Assembly (NCBI GenBank): GCA_007280825.1
Contig: QYQI01000171.1
Location: 1-10,351, forward strand
Direction of reading: 5' to 3'
DNA length: 10,351 nucleotides
DNA from: Ignavibacteriales bacterium
GTDB taxonomy: Bacteria > Bacteroidota > Ignavibacteria > Ignavibacteriales > Melioribacteraceae
Below are positions 1 to 6,108 of the stretch, one piece after another; the first letter of the stretch is position 1, and the number at the start of each line of letters is the position of its first letter. The notes beneath the pieces were generated by a model. That model made no database searches. It was given only the letters and a program-made list of their open reading frames with translations, and was not told where the DNA came from. A program made the position numbers and the translations under genes.

Positions 1-222
1 GTTTTGGGTAGATGAGGAAACATGCCTGTTAATAGCTAAATGATTTAAATAATTTTTGATCTCTTCAGCGCCTAAATTATCCGGGTGAATTTTATTATTG
101 AAAATGATGAATCGTTTTATCCAGCTTGTGTAACTCTCTTCGGTTTTCCGGCTATAGTGGTTCGTGCGAAATGTAATTCGGATTTGATCTAACAGCTTCG
201 GTTTTTTTACTGCAATTTCCAA
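1..222 (-). CDS. Tyrosine recombinase, integron-integrase-like, N-terminal part (C-terminus off the left edge)
   Basis: This is the first 74 codons of a site-specific recombinase read on the minus strand; the catalytic domain lies beyond position 1. The visible part is the SAM-like core-binding domain: a PKLLDQIR opening, HYSRKTEESYTSWIKRFI, then HPDNLGAEEIKNYLNHLA and VSSSTQN. This order and wording is characteristic of IntI-type and related solitary integrases, which cut and rejoin DNA at att sites. The frame has no ATG. An in-frame TGA lies at 244-246 and the best start is TTG at 222-220, preceded by a G-rich stretch (GGGGACGG) that may act as a weak SD. A TATAAT on the minus strand at 290-285 could be a -10 box, but no convincing -35 was found. 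The IntI-specific insert and the R-H-R-Y residues cannot be checked here, so IntI versus a general phage-type integrase is open. The gene may also be decayed. Confidence 0.75.
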   Translation of the reverse strand, partial: MEIAVKKPKLLDQIRITFRTNHYSRKTEESYTSWIKRFIIFNNKIHPDNLGAEEIKNYLNHLAINRHVSSSTQN

Positions 223-691
223 AGTCCGTCCCCAATTTTGAATTCAACATAAACTTTAAAACTTACTTTATCAATAAAGGAAAAATTATATAGATTCCGG
301 ATCGAGCGCACACCTCGGTTTCGCTCGGTACTCGCATGTCCGGAATGACTGCCGGATAACTTTACTGCTTAAAAAAAGGGTTGTATCCACATAAAGTTTT
401 GTTTCTAACTCCAAAATAGGATTCTAAAACTGCGGAAGTACAATAAGAAACAATATTTATTGCTTCGGAAACTATGTTTACTCCACCGGAAACAATGTTT
501 GGGTCATTGAAGACCATATTCATATCGCTGGCAATCATATTTATGTTGTTGAAGATCATATTGGGGTCTCTGAAAACTATTTTTGTATAGTTGGAAATCA
601 TATTTGGATCGTCGTAAAAGATATTCGATCATCTGGAAAGTGTATTTATTCTGCCGGAAAGAATGTCTGCGTCTCCGTCAGAGGTATTTAC
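223..691. other. Gene-free stretch holding repeats
   Basis: No convincing gene was found between the recombinase start and the stop of the PAP2 gene. It contains one palindromic element (292-349), an unremarkable AT-rich part (about 350-444) and the 21-bp minisatellite (445-696). If the recombinase were a true integron integrase, attI and cassettes would be expected here. I looked for attC-type core sites (GTTRRRY/RYYYAAC pairs) and saw none. Confidence 0.6.
292..349 (+). repeat. Palindromic element 1 (RGAT...ATGAC family)
   Basis: The left end AGATTCCGG (292-300) pairs with the right end CCGGAATGAC (340-349), giving the stem ATTCCGG/CCGGAAT. An inner inverted repeat CGAGCG (303-308)/CGCTCG (322-327) adds a second stem. 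The constant flanks AGAT and ATGAC are shared with four other intergenic elements in this window, while the stem sequence is different. It lies between the recombinase and the minisatellite. Confidence 0.75.
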
Positions 692-696
692 TCACA
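445..696. repeat. Degenerate 21-bp tandem repeat, about 12 units
   Basis: Twelve consecutive 21-bp units can be laid out without gaps, starting at 445, 466, 487, 508 and so on to 676. The approximate consensus is YGGAAAYHATATTT followed by a variable seven-base end. The best preserved positions are the GAA near the unit start and the ATATT in the middle. Because 21 is a multiple of three, reading frames stay open through the array on both strands. The plus frame 428-715 reads as heptapeptides such as GNHIYVV and EDHIGVS but has no ATG, GTG or TTG start. The minus frame reads NMIFNNI-like heptads. The last unit runs into the PAP2 stop codon. I regard it as a non-coding minisatellite or the remains of a repeat-protein gene. 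Confidence 0.8.
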
Positions 697-1465
697 ATTT
701 AATTCTAATAGTTAGCGGATAAACAGCGGAAATTTCCACAGCCGATTCTTGTCGTTCATGAAGATTAGTTACCCAATCTCCAACAAAGTAACCGATAGCT
801 GCTGCAAGAAAAGTATCCGATGACCAATGCATGTCTCTATTAACCCTGGATGCCATTGTTAAAACTGCAGGGAGATAGCAAATTATTTTTAGAAGATCCG
901 ACTTGGAATTTTTAGAGAGCACGGTTGAAAGTGAAAATGCAAGCGTAACTTCTCCGGAAGGGAGTGCGTGGTAATCATCGTTCCAAAGAGAAAATGGATG
1001 ATAGTTTCTGGTACCTTCGTTTGTATAAGGGCGTGCACGCCCCAAAGTCATTTTCAAAAATTGTGTAATAGCACCCGCATAAATTGTAGCCTGTACAATT
1101 TCAAATCCGATTTTTTTTGTTGTCTGATCATCAGTAATTAAACCATGCAAACCGAATGCACCGGCAAAGAATATTGTGGCGTAACCTCTGCCCCAATATC
1201 TTCCAATCAGTTCCGGAACGGTTCCGTTAAAACTTTGATCCCTCAGAACAGCATCGCGTATTGGTTGATCTGCCTGCATTGCTAAAATTGTTCCGGCACT
1301 TACCAAACCAAGTTTAAGCCAATCACTTCCTTCCCAATTTAACGGCTGCTTTACAAAATGAATAGATTCATTGTAGAACTGAGAAATATCGTATTTGTTT
1401 TGTGCAAAAGATTGTGAGGATAATAAAATCAAAACGAGAAGCGGGTAGAAAAATTTTTTTATCAT
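692..1465 (-). CDS. Secreted PAP2-family phosphatase (phosphatidic acid phosphatase type 2)
   Basis: This is a 257-aa protein with a clear signal peptide (MIKKFFYPLLVLILLSSQSFAQ), so it should act in the periplasm or at the outer membrane. The three PAP2 signatures are present in order. Motif 1 is K138-x6-R145-P146 (KMTLGRARP). Motif 2 is P169-S170-G171-E172. Motif 3 is S206-R207-x5-H213-xxx-D217 (SRVNRDMHWSSD), which holds the nucleophilic His and its Asp. Members of this family remove phosphate from lipid phosphates such as undecaprenyl diphosphate or phosphatidate. Motif 2 normally ends in His, and Glu here is unusual. I chose the start at 1465 because the signal peptide begins there; the longer frame up to 1552 runs into a palindromic repeat. 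No SD is visible. It sits downstream of DUF190 on the same strand but is separated by about 200 bp of repeats, so it is probably transcribed separately. Confidence 0.88.
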   Translation of the reverse strand: MIKKFFYPLLVLILLSSQSFAQNKYDISQFYNESIHFVKQPLNWEGSDWLKLGLVSAGTILAMQADQPIRDAVLRDQSFNGTVPELIGRYWGRGYATIFFAGAFGLHGLITDDQTTKKIGFEIVQATIYAGAITQFLKMTLGRARPYTNEGTRNYHPFSLWNDDYHALPSGEVTLAFSLSTVLSKNSKSDLLKIICYLPAVLTMASRVNRDMHWSSDTFLAAAIGYFVGDWVTNLHERQESAVEISAVYPLTIRIKL

Positions 1466-1512
1466 AAAGAATAATTTTTTTTGAATTAAAGTTATATCAA
1501 AAACCATGAAAT

Positions 1513-1556
1513 TGTCATTGCGAGGATTCGGCGGTAGCCGAAGACGAAGCAATCCC
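1513..1556 (-). repeat. Palindromic element 2 (RGAT...ATGAC family, inverted)
   Basis: Read on the minus strand it starts GGATTGC and ends GCAATGACA, with the stem ATTGC (1517-1521) against GCAAT (1549-1553). Inside is a perfect 6-bp hairpin TTCGGC/GCCGAA with a GGTA loop (1527-1542). It lies upstream of the PAP2 start and is oriented opposite to element 3. Confidence 0.75.
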
Positions 1557-1577
1557 TAATCTTTTTAACTGATTTTG

Positions 1578-1605
1578 AGATCGCTTCGATTCTCTCGCGA
1601 TGACA
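1578..1605 (+). repeat. Palindromic element 3 (RGAT...ATGAC family)
   Basis: It runs from AGATCGC (1578-1584) to GCGATGAC (1597-1604), with the stem ATCGC/GCGAT. It is a short copy with a loop of about 12 nt. With element 2 it forms a larger inverted pair: TTGTCATTGCGAG (1512-1524) and CTCGCGATGACAA (1594-1606) are complementary at 12 of 13 positions. Confidence 0.65.
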
Positions 1606-1626
1606 AATTTACTTTTGAATAATCAT

Positions 1627-1663
1627 AGATGCTGAAACGATTCGCCGCGGCGAACAGCATGAC
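1627..1663 (+). repeat. Palindromic element 4 (RGAT...ATGAC family) with a 14-bp perfect core palindrome
   Basis: The ends are AGATGCTG (1627-1634) and CAGCATGAC (1655-1663), giving the stem ATGCTG/CAGCAT. The middle is the perfect palindrome TTCGCCGCGGCGAA (1641-1654), which is very GC-rich for this AT-rich region. It ends 9 bp from the stop of the DUF190 gene, so in RNA from that strand it could form a 3' hairpin. Confidence 0.7.
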
Positions 1664-1672
1664 TCTTACAAA

Positions 1673-2023
1673 TCATTTTTTAGTTGAAGTGTACTTAATT
1701 ATTTCTGCTCTCTCAATTGTAATGAGTCCGCCGCAATTTGCATCTTCAAAAATCTTGTTAACTATTGGGATAAATTCTTCGATCTTTTTTTCTTCATCTA
1801 CAATTTCAACAACAAGCGGCAGATCTTCCGAAAGTCTTAAAATTTTTGCAGTGTGAATCCTGCTGTTACCGCCGTATCCCATAATTCCTTTATAGACGGT
1901 AGCCCCGGCAAGATTATTTTTTCTGGCTTCGGTAACAATTTTTTCATAAACGGGTGAATGAGAAATTTTATCAGCTTCACCAATAAATATTCTTAATAAT
2001 TTTGCTTCGCCTTCAATTTTCAT
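1673..2023 (-). CDS. DUF190 family protein, coupled to CrcB
   Basis: This 116-aa protein belongs to the DUF190 (PF02641) family, recognisable by the opening EAKLLRIFIGEADK, the central AGATVYKGIMGYGG and the later LPLVVEIVDEEKKIEEFIP with GGLITIE. The fold is of the PII-like alpha/beta type. The biochemical role is not established, but the family is repeatedly found beside crcB fluoride channels, which suggests an accessory or regulatory part in fluoride export. The start is firm: an SD sequence GAGGTGA (2033-2027) lies six bases upstream of the ATG, and its last three bases are the stop codon of crcB. Translation of the two genes is therefore probably coupled. The length is normal for the family and nothing is broken. 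Confidence 0.88.
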   Translation of the reverse strand: MKIEGEAKLLRIFIGEADKISHSPVYEKIVTEARKNNLAGATVYKGIMGYGGNSRIHTAKILRLSEDLPLVVEIVDEEKKIEEFIPIVNKIFEDANCGGLITIERAEIIKYTSTKK

Positions 2024-2026
2024 TGA

Positions 2027-2033
2027 TCACCTC
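2027..2033 (-). promoter_or_regulatory. Shine-Dalgarno site of DUF190 overlapping the crcB stop codon
   Basis: On the minus strand GAGGTGA combines the SD of DUF190 with the TGA stop of crcB. The ATG follows three bases after the stop. This arrangement is typical of translational coupling. Confidence 0.75.
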
Positions 2034-2392
2034 ATAATAATATAAGCGAGATAAATACCAAAAACCGTTAATAATACACTTGCAAAAATATTCAAACCGG
2101 CAAAAAAAAATTCTGCATCCTTTAATAAATTAAATGTTTCCAAAGAGAATGAAGAAAATGTAGTAAAGCCGCCGCAGAACCCGATTCCGATAAACAATTT
2201 TAATGTAGGATTGATCAAGTCTTTTTCATCTAAACCGAAGATCATTAAACCTAGTATAAAACTGCCAAGAAGATTAACTGCGAGCGTACCATAAGGGAAA
2301 TAAGGCGGGAATTGCTTTTGGATAAAATACGATAGTATATATCTAAAAACTCCGCCAAGACCTGCGCCAATGAAAACCACTAAATAATTCAC
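2027..2392 (-). CDS. crcB: CrcB/Fluc fluoride channel
   Basis: This 121-aa inner-membrane protein exports fluoride as a dual-topology dimer in the Fluc family. Family signatures are visible: GAGLGGVFRY at residues 9-18, GTLAVNLLGSF at 35-45 (with the conserved pore Asn at 40) and GFCGGFTTFSSFSLE at 71-85 (the TTFSSF block supplies the Phe-box and central-ion residues). Four hydrophobic segments fit the family. The frame has no ATG. The start chosen is GTG at 2392, which gives the usual MNYLVVFIGAG opening and has AGAG a few bases upstream. The alternative TTG at 2416 would add eight residues not expected in the family and overlaps a likely promoter element. It is the first gene of a two-gene unit with DUF190. 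No fluoride riboswitch (crcB motif) could be recognised in the short leader. Confidence 0.9.
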   Translation of the reverse strand: MNYLVVFIGAGLGGVFRYILSYFIQKQFPPYFPYGTLAVNLLGSFILGLMIFGLDEKDLINPTLKLFIGIGFCGGFTTFSSFSLETFNLLKDAEFFFAGLNIFASVLLTVFGIYLAYIIMR

Positions 2393-2413
2393 ATTTATCT
2401 CTATGATTCGGTA

Positions 2414-2421
2414 CAAATATA
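2414..2421 (-). promoter_or_regulatory. Possible Bacteroidota-type -7 element for crcB-DUF190
   Basis: On the minus strand the bases read TATATTTG, an exact fit to the TAnnTTTG -7 consensus of Bacteroidota housekeeping sigma factors. The upstream -33 TTG is not clear (only TTA at roughly the right distance). Transcription starting a few bases downstream would leave a leader of about 15 nt before the GTG at 2392, which supports that start. The site lies in the divergent region shared with the DUF4097 gene. Confidence 0.35.
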
Positions 2422-2489
2422 AAAAATTCTTTTTGATGTAACTATTTAGATCGGATGCGAGTCTAAATTATTAGTTGAATTTAAAAACT

Positions 2490-2496
2490 AGGAGGT
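2490..2496 (+). promoter_or_regulatory. Strong Shine-Dalgarno site of the DUF4097 gene
   Basis: AGGAGGT lies three bases before the ATG at 2500 and fixes that start. It is the strongest SD in the window; most other genes here have weak or no SD. Confidence 0.75.
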
Positions 2497-2499
2497 ATT

Positions 2500-3420
2500 A
2501 TGTACCAGTCAATAGAACAACTATTATTCAAAAGATTCTTGTTGATTTTTGTATTAATGATTTTGGGCGTTTCATTATCATCAGCAGAAGAATTAAAGCT
2601 TATACATGAGAAATCTTTTTCTGCTAAAGATTGGGATAATGTTTATGTAAAGGCAAGCGGAGCTGATGTAAAAGTTGAAAGCTGGGATAAACAAGAAACC
2701 TATGTAAAAATATTCGGTAACAGGCGTGCAGAAGAAAAATTAGAGATCCGTATTGAACAGAATGAAAACACAGTAAGAGTAATTGCAAAAAAGAAAGGTT
2801 CTTTCTTTAATTGGTTTGGCAGTAACATTAGTGTAAGAATCGAAATAAAAGTTCCGAAAAATCAGAATGCTCATATAGAAACTTCTGGTGGAGATATAAA
2901 TGTAGAAAATGTTTCCGGAGTTTTTAAGCTTGATACTTCAGGCGGTGACATCACTCTGAATAATACTAGCGGGAAATTAAAAGCGGAAACTTCCGGCGGT
3001 GATATTAATCTCTCTACTCATAAAGGTGAAATGTTTTTATCTACATCAGGCGGCGATATTGTTTGCAAAGGAACGAATGGTGACTTAAGTGCTGAAACAT
3101 CCGGTGGAGATATTGAACTTTATTCTTCGGATGGGAAAATAAATGCAGAGACTTCCGGTGGCGATATAATTATAGATTATACCGGTATCAATAAAGGTAT
3201 CGAAGCCTCAACATCCGGCGGTAGTGTTCGCGTAAAATTGCCTTCAGATTTTAAAGCTAAGGTACATCTTGATACAACCGGCGGAGAGATTACAAATAAT
3301 TTTAAAAATGTAAAGACTATGCGTGTAGCCAGAAGTGAAATGGATGCCGAGTTTAACGGCGGCGGCGAAATGCTAAAACTTGAAACTACCGGCGGTGATG
3401 TTGTTGTTGATCAGAAATAA
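2500..3420 (+). CDS. Secreted DUF4097 beta-strand repeat protein (TSGGDI repeats)
   Basis: This 306-aa exported protein has a signal peptide (a basic and hydrophobic stretch ending LGVSLSSA, about residues 1-29). After an N-terminal region of about 100 residues comes a regular repeat built on T-S/T-G-G-D/E-I/V. The motif recurs at residues 128, 146, 164, 182, 200, 218, 238, 259 and 296, with an 18-residue period in the first five units. This is the DUF4097/DUF4098 (adhesin-like) beta-strand repeat family, predicted to form a right-handed beta-solenoid outside the cytoplasm. Family members are common in Bacteroidota and Ignavibacteria and no enzymatic role is known. The start is set by AGGAGGT upstream. 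It is transcribed away from crcB and is followed by a hairpin, so it is likely a single-gene unit. No transmembrane anchor, lipobox or T9SS C-terminal domain was seen. Confidence 0.85.
   Translation: MYQSIEQLLFKRFLLIFVLMILGVSLSSAEELKLIHEKSFSAKDWDNVYVKASGADVKVESWDKQETYVKIFGNRRAEEKLEIRIEQNENTVRVIAKKKGSFFNWFGSNISVRIEIKVPKNQNAHIETSGGDINVENVSGVFKLDTSGGDITLNNTSGKLKAETSGGDINLSTHKGEMFLSTSGGDIVCKGTNGDLSAETSGGDIELYSSDGKINAETSGGDIIIDYTGINKGIEASTSGGSVRVKLPSDFKAKVHLDTTGGEITNNFKNVKTMRVARSEMDAEFNGGGEMLKLETTGGDVVVDQK
2881..3405 (+). repeat. 54-bp coding repeat (18-residue TSGGDI units)
   Basis: Units begin at 2881, 2935, 2989, 3043, 3097 and 3151, then with longer spacing at 3211, 3274 and 3385. The motif codons differ by synonymous changes between units (for example ggtggagat, ggcggtgac, ggcggcgat). 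The repeat is therefore old and kept by selection on the protein rather than recently expanded. Confidence 0.8.
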
Positions 3421-3429
3421 ATAAGAGTA

Positions 3430-3487
3430 AGAGAAAGAGTAAGATGAAGAGTTTAATGATGAAATTTCTTAGTCTTACTTTTTCTTT
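3430..3487 (+). terminator. Hairpin with U-rich 3' arm after the DUF4097 gene
   Basis: Positions 3430-3444 (AGAGAAAGAGTAAGA) can pair with 3473-3487 along 15 bp, with two G-U wobbles and a loop of 28 nt. The 3' arm is followed by further T-rich sequence. It lies ten bases after the stop codon, where a terminator is expected. The stem is A/U-rich, so it may be a weak terminator or a processing structure. Confidence 0.45.
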
Positions 3488-3614
3488 TATTTCCATTCCT
3501 TCCATCTAACTTTAATAACCCAACTTTACTCAATTGTAAAAGAATTCGTTTTTGACTACTTTTTGGTTGTATTTGAAAACGCAATTAATCCAATCAACTA
3601 AAAGGAAGACAAAT

Positions 3615-3854
3615 ATGAAATTGGATTGGAATCAATTCATTGGTAAATCAATGAACATTACAATGATGGAGAATTACGGAGTTGTTTACGGCAAAGAAAA
3701 AGGGGAACATCCGACATTTTACGAAATCGTCTTCAAGACCGGCACTTTAGCTCAAGCTTTTGATGACGGACTTTTGCTTGATTCAAACCGTGATGAGAAA
3801 TCATTTAAAGTATTTGTTCCTTATAGCTCGATAAAATGTGTAGAAATATTCTAA
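3615..3854 (+). CDS. Small conserved-looking protein of unknown function, first gene of the envelope operon
   Basis: This 79-aa soluble protein starts MKLDWNQFIGKSMNITMMEN and ends in YSSIKCVEIF. It has no signal peptide, membrane segment or cysteine cluster. The alternating hydrophobic pattern (GVVYGKEK, FYEIVFKTGTL, KSFKVFVPYSSIKCVEIF) suggests a small beta-rich domain, possibly of a barrel type. I do not recognise a named family and assign no function. The start at 3615 is preferred because AAAGGAAG lies about eight bases upstream; the longer frame from 3552 adds a basic stretch without an SD. Its last 19 bases overlap the start of the plug-like gene, so the two are probably co-translated. 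Being first in a run ending in lptD hints at an envelope-linked or regulatory job, which is inference only. Confidence 0.7.
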   Translation: MKLDWNQFIGKSMNITMMENYGVVYGKEKGEHPTFYEIVFKTGTLAQAFDDGLLLDSNRDEKSFKVFVPYSSIKCVEIF

Positions 3855-5098
3855 TTTTCTTAAAAGCCAAAATTTTGTTTCTCATTTTTATTTTTTTGTT
3901 TTCTGAGCAATTTATTTCTGCTCAGAACTTAGAAATAAAAAGTCTGCGTATTTACTCATCCGAAGATCAAAGAGAATTTCGAATTATTGATTTATCCGAT
4001 CATGTGCATAAAGGAATTACAATCGAGTTTGATGTCCAGTCGCGATTCATACCAAATATTAATGTTGAGTTTAGGTTATGCGATTCACAATGGAATCCGT
4101 ACGACAACGCCTTCTTAACTAATCCAATGTATAACACCGAACATAATTTACTGTTCGATCATTTACCTTCAACAGTACGAGGCGCAATATTTCATTATTC
4201 GGGAACGTTCCCGAACAATAATGTTACTTTCCCTTTTTCAGGTAAGTGGAAGTTTTATTTAGTTGATACCCAAAACAGAGATTTGATTTACGGAACCGGT
4301 AAATTCTATGTTGTTAATCCAGTAGTGAAATTAAACGTACAACTTTCTAAAGAAGGTAGTGAAGGTGATCTACCGGATCTTGCCGCATTAAGTAGGACGT
4401 TCGCAATCAGCGCCGGTTTTACTTTGCCTGATTCACTTTTTCCGGCAAATGTTATGCATGTTGAAATAATTACAAACAGAAAATTTAATTATCCGATAAT
4501 AATTGATCGTAGTTCATATACAATAGATAGATTTTATGAATGGAACGCATCCAATAAATTTTCATTCACTGCACGGAACATCCGACCCGGAAATGAATAC
4601 CGACAAACAGACACACGCGATATCGGGAAATACAATTCCCCAACTGTCAACGCAAAATTCGGCGACATTGAGACTTCAAACTTTTTTACAAAAGGCAGAA
4701 GAGATTTTAACGGCGGATCACTACTCTTAACTTATAAAAATGAAAATGCAGATTACATGAACGTTGTTTTCAAATTACGTCCACCGGAAAATATTAAGTC
4801 ACCAATTTATTTAGTCGGCGCATTCAATGATTGGACTGTTTCCCCTGAATATGAAATGTTTGACAATAACGGTTTAATGAATCTTCCGGTACGGCTGAAG
4901 CGCGGCATTTATGATTATCAATTTGTTACGGGCGATGTTATTAATAACAAAATTGAAAATATCGAATGGGAAATTCTTGAAGGAAATTTTTGGGAGACGC
5001 AGAATGATTATTCTATCTTTCTCTTTTATAGAACTGAAGAGAAAGGCGGTTATGATAAAATTATAGGTTACAAAAAAATAATGAGCGGAGCGTTATGA
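3836..5098 (+). CDS. DUF5103 / type IX secretion system plug-like protein
   Basis: This 420-aa exported protein has a long hydrophobic signal peptide (about residues 1-30, ending FISAQ). The N-terminal part (roughly 35-150) matches the T9SS plug first domain, with IKSLRIYSSEDQ, then GITIEFDVQSR, FRLCDSQWNP and FPFSGKWKFYLVD. The C-terminal part (about 310-415) has IYLVGAFNDWTVSPE, KRGIYDYQFV, EGNFWETQNDYSIFLFYR and YDKIIGYKK, the usual end of DUF5103 proteins. In Flavobacterium johnsoniae the Plug protein closes the periplasmic side of the SprA translocon of the type IX secretion system, so this protein probably acts in the periplasm on the same machine. The ATG lies inside the preceding gene and no SD is seen. 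The stop overlaps the next start by four bases (ATGA). No other T9SS gene is in the window. Confidence 0.85.
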   Translation: MCRNILIFLKAKILFLIFIFLFSEQFISAQNLEIKSLRIYSSEDQREFRIIDLSDHVHKGITIEFDVQSRFIPNINVEFRLCDSQWNPYDNAFLTNPMYNTEHNLLFDHLPSTVRGAIFHYSGTFPNNNVTFPFSGKWKFYLVDTQNRDLIYGTGKFYVVNPVVKLNVQLSKEGSEGDLPDLAALSRTFAISAGFTLPDSLFPANVMHVEIITNRKFNYPIIIDRSSYTIDRFYEWNASNKFSFTARNIRPGNEYRQTDTRDIGKYNSPTVNAKFGDIETSNFFTKGRRDFNGGSLLLTYKNENADYMNVVFKLRPPENIKSPIYLVGAFNDWTVSPEYEMFDNNGLMNLPVRLKRGIYDYQFVTGDVINNKIENIEWEILEGNFWETQNDYSIFLFYRTEEKGGYDKIIGYKKIMSGAL

Positions 5099-6105
5099 GC
5101 AAAATTAAAGTAGGTGTGATAGGAACAGGTCATCTCGGTAAAATTCACACAAAACTTTTTAAGGAAGTTGCTAATTGTGGTTTGATAGGAATTTATGACA
5201 GAGATTTGGAACGCGCTAAACAAGTTGCCGGTGAATTCAAAGTAAAATCATTTGAGGATTTAGATAAATTATTGAATGAAGTTGATGCAGTTGATATTGT
5301 TGCAACAACAAGCGCCCATTATGAATTAGTAAAACTTGCATTTGAAAAGAACAAACATGTTTTTGTAGAAAAGCCGATAACTGCACACATCTGGGAAGCG
5401 GAAGAACTTATCAAAATTGCTGACGAGAAAAAATTAATTTTGCAAGTCGGACACATTGAGCGGTTCAATCCCGCGCTAATATCTCTTGAGAAATATCATC
5501 TTGACCCTTTATTTGTTCAGACAGATCGCCTTGCACAGTTTAATCCACGCGGAACAGATGTTGCTGTTGTTTTAGATTTGATGATACACGATATTGATAT
5601 AATTCTCAGTCTCATAAAGAGTGATGTAAAATCAGTTAGTGCAAGTGGAGTTCCTGTAGTTTCTGATACTCTCGATATTGCAAATGCCCGTATAGAATTT
5701 GAGAATGGTGCAATTGCAAATGTAACTGCAAGCAGAATCTCTCAAAAGAAAATGAGAAAGATGAGAATGTTTCAGCGCGATGCTTACATTTCACTAGACT
5801 TCATTACTGGCGTTTCGGAAGTATTTAGATTATTACCGCCGGATCAAAAACCAAAAGGACTTTTTAAATCATTTGGCGAGATTGGGATTGGAGATAAAAA
5901 GAAGATCGTTGCATACGAACAACCAAAATTTAAGGAAGTGAACGCACTAAAATTAGAGTTAGATCTATTCATTGATGCGATTGTAAAAAGCGGAACTCCG
6001 ATAGTAAGCGGTAAAGACGGATTAAAAGCTTTAAGAGTTGCCGAGATGATCATTTCTAAAATTGAAGAGTCCATTAAGAATGCAAAAATTTTCCCAGTTA
6101 GTTGA
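5095..6105 (+). CDS. Gfo/Idh/MocA-family NAD(P)-dependent oxidoreductase, GnnA-like (possible UDP-GlcNAc 3-dehydrogenase)
   Basis: This is a 336-aa cytoplasmic enzyme. The Rossmann fold begins at residue 4, with the nucleotide loop G10-x-G12-x-x-G15 (VIGTGHLG). E92-K93-P94 is the family EKP motif that supplies the catalytic lysine. GHIERFNP at 119-126 and DLMIHDIDI from 161, with H165, form the active-site half that binds the sugar. The wording of these blocks (GHLG, VGHIERFNP, RGTDVAVVLDLMIHDIDI, MFQRDAYISLD) resembles the subgroup that includes GnnA. GnnA oxidises UDP-GlcNAc at C3 on the way to UDP-GlcNAc3N for amide-linked lipid A, in Acidithiobacillus and Leptospira. The location in an operon with lptD fits lipid A work, but the partner aminotransferase GnnB is not in the window. 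It starts in an ATGA overlap with the plug gene and ends three bases before the lipoprotein gene. Confidence 0.85.
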   Translation: MSKIKVGVIGTGHLGKIHTKLFKEVANCGLIGIYDRDLERAKQVAGEFKVKSFEDLDKLLNEVDAVDIVATTSAHYELVKLAFEKNKHVFVEKPITAHIWEAEELIKIADEKKLILQVGHIERFNPALISLEKYHLDPLFVQTDRLAQFNPRGTDVAVVLDLMIHDIDIILSLIKSDVKSVSASGVPVVSDTLDIANARIEFENGAIANVTASRISQKKMRKMRMFQRDAYISLDFITGVSEVFRLLPPDQKPKGLFKSFGEIGIGDKKKIVAYEQPKFKEVNALKLELDLFIDAIVKSGTPIVSGKDGLKALRVAEMIISKIEESIKNAKIFPVS

Positions 6106-6108
6106 ACG

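Noticed and set aside
223..444. attI/attC sites or integron cassettes beside the integrase
   Set aside because: No GTTRRRY/RYYYAAC core pair with the expected inverted-repeat layout was seen.
362..601. 79-codon open frame on the minus strand
   Set aside because: It is produced by the 21-bp repeat, has no SD, and the opposite strand is equally open; no family resemblance.
445..696. CRISPR array
   Set aside because: Units are 21 bp, contiguous and degenerate, with no separate unique spacers.
1466..1552. N-terminal extension of the PAP2 gene
   Set aside because: The added residues are encoded partly by palindromic element 2 and precede an obvious signal peptide starting at 1465.
2393..2499. 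Fluoride riboswitch upstream of crcB
   Set aside because: None of the conserved GC-rich segments of the crcB RNA motif could be found in this AT-rich divergent region.
3444..3509. 21-codon hydrophobic ORF after the DUF4097 gene
   Set aside because: It lies on the arms of the hairpin, composition follows the T-rich arm, and no homologue is recognised.
3551..3575. Promoter for the envelope operon (TTTG ... TGTATTTG)
   Set aside because: The -7 element has one mismatch and the spacing to the upstream TTTG is only about 13 nt, too short for the Bacteroidota consensus.
3552..3614. Upstream extension of the 79-aa protein
   Set aside because: No SD before 3552, basic unstructured stretch, whereas the ATG at 3615 has AAAGGAAG in front.
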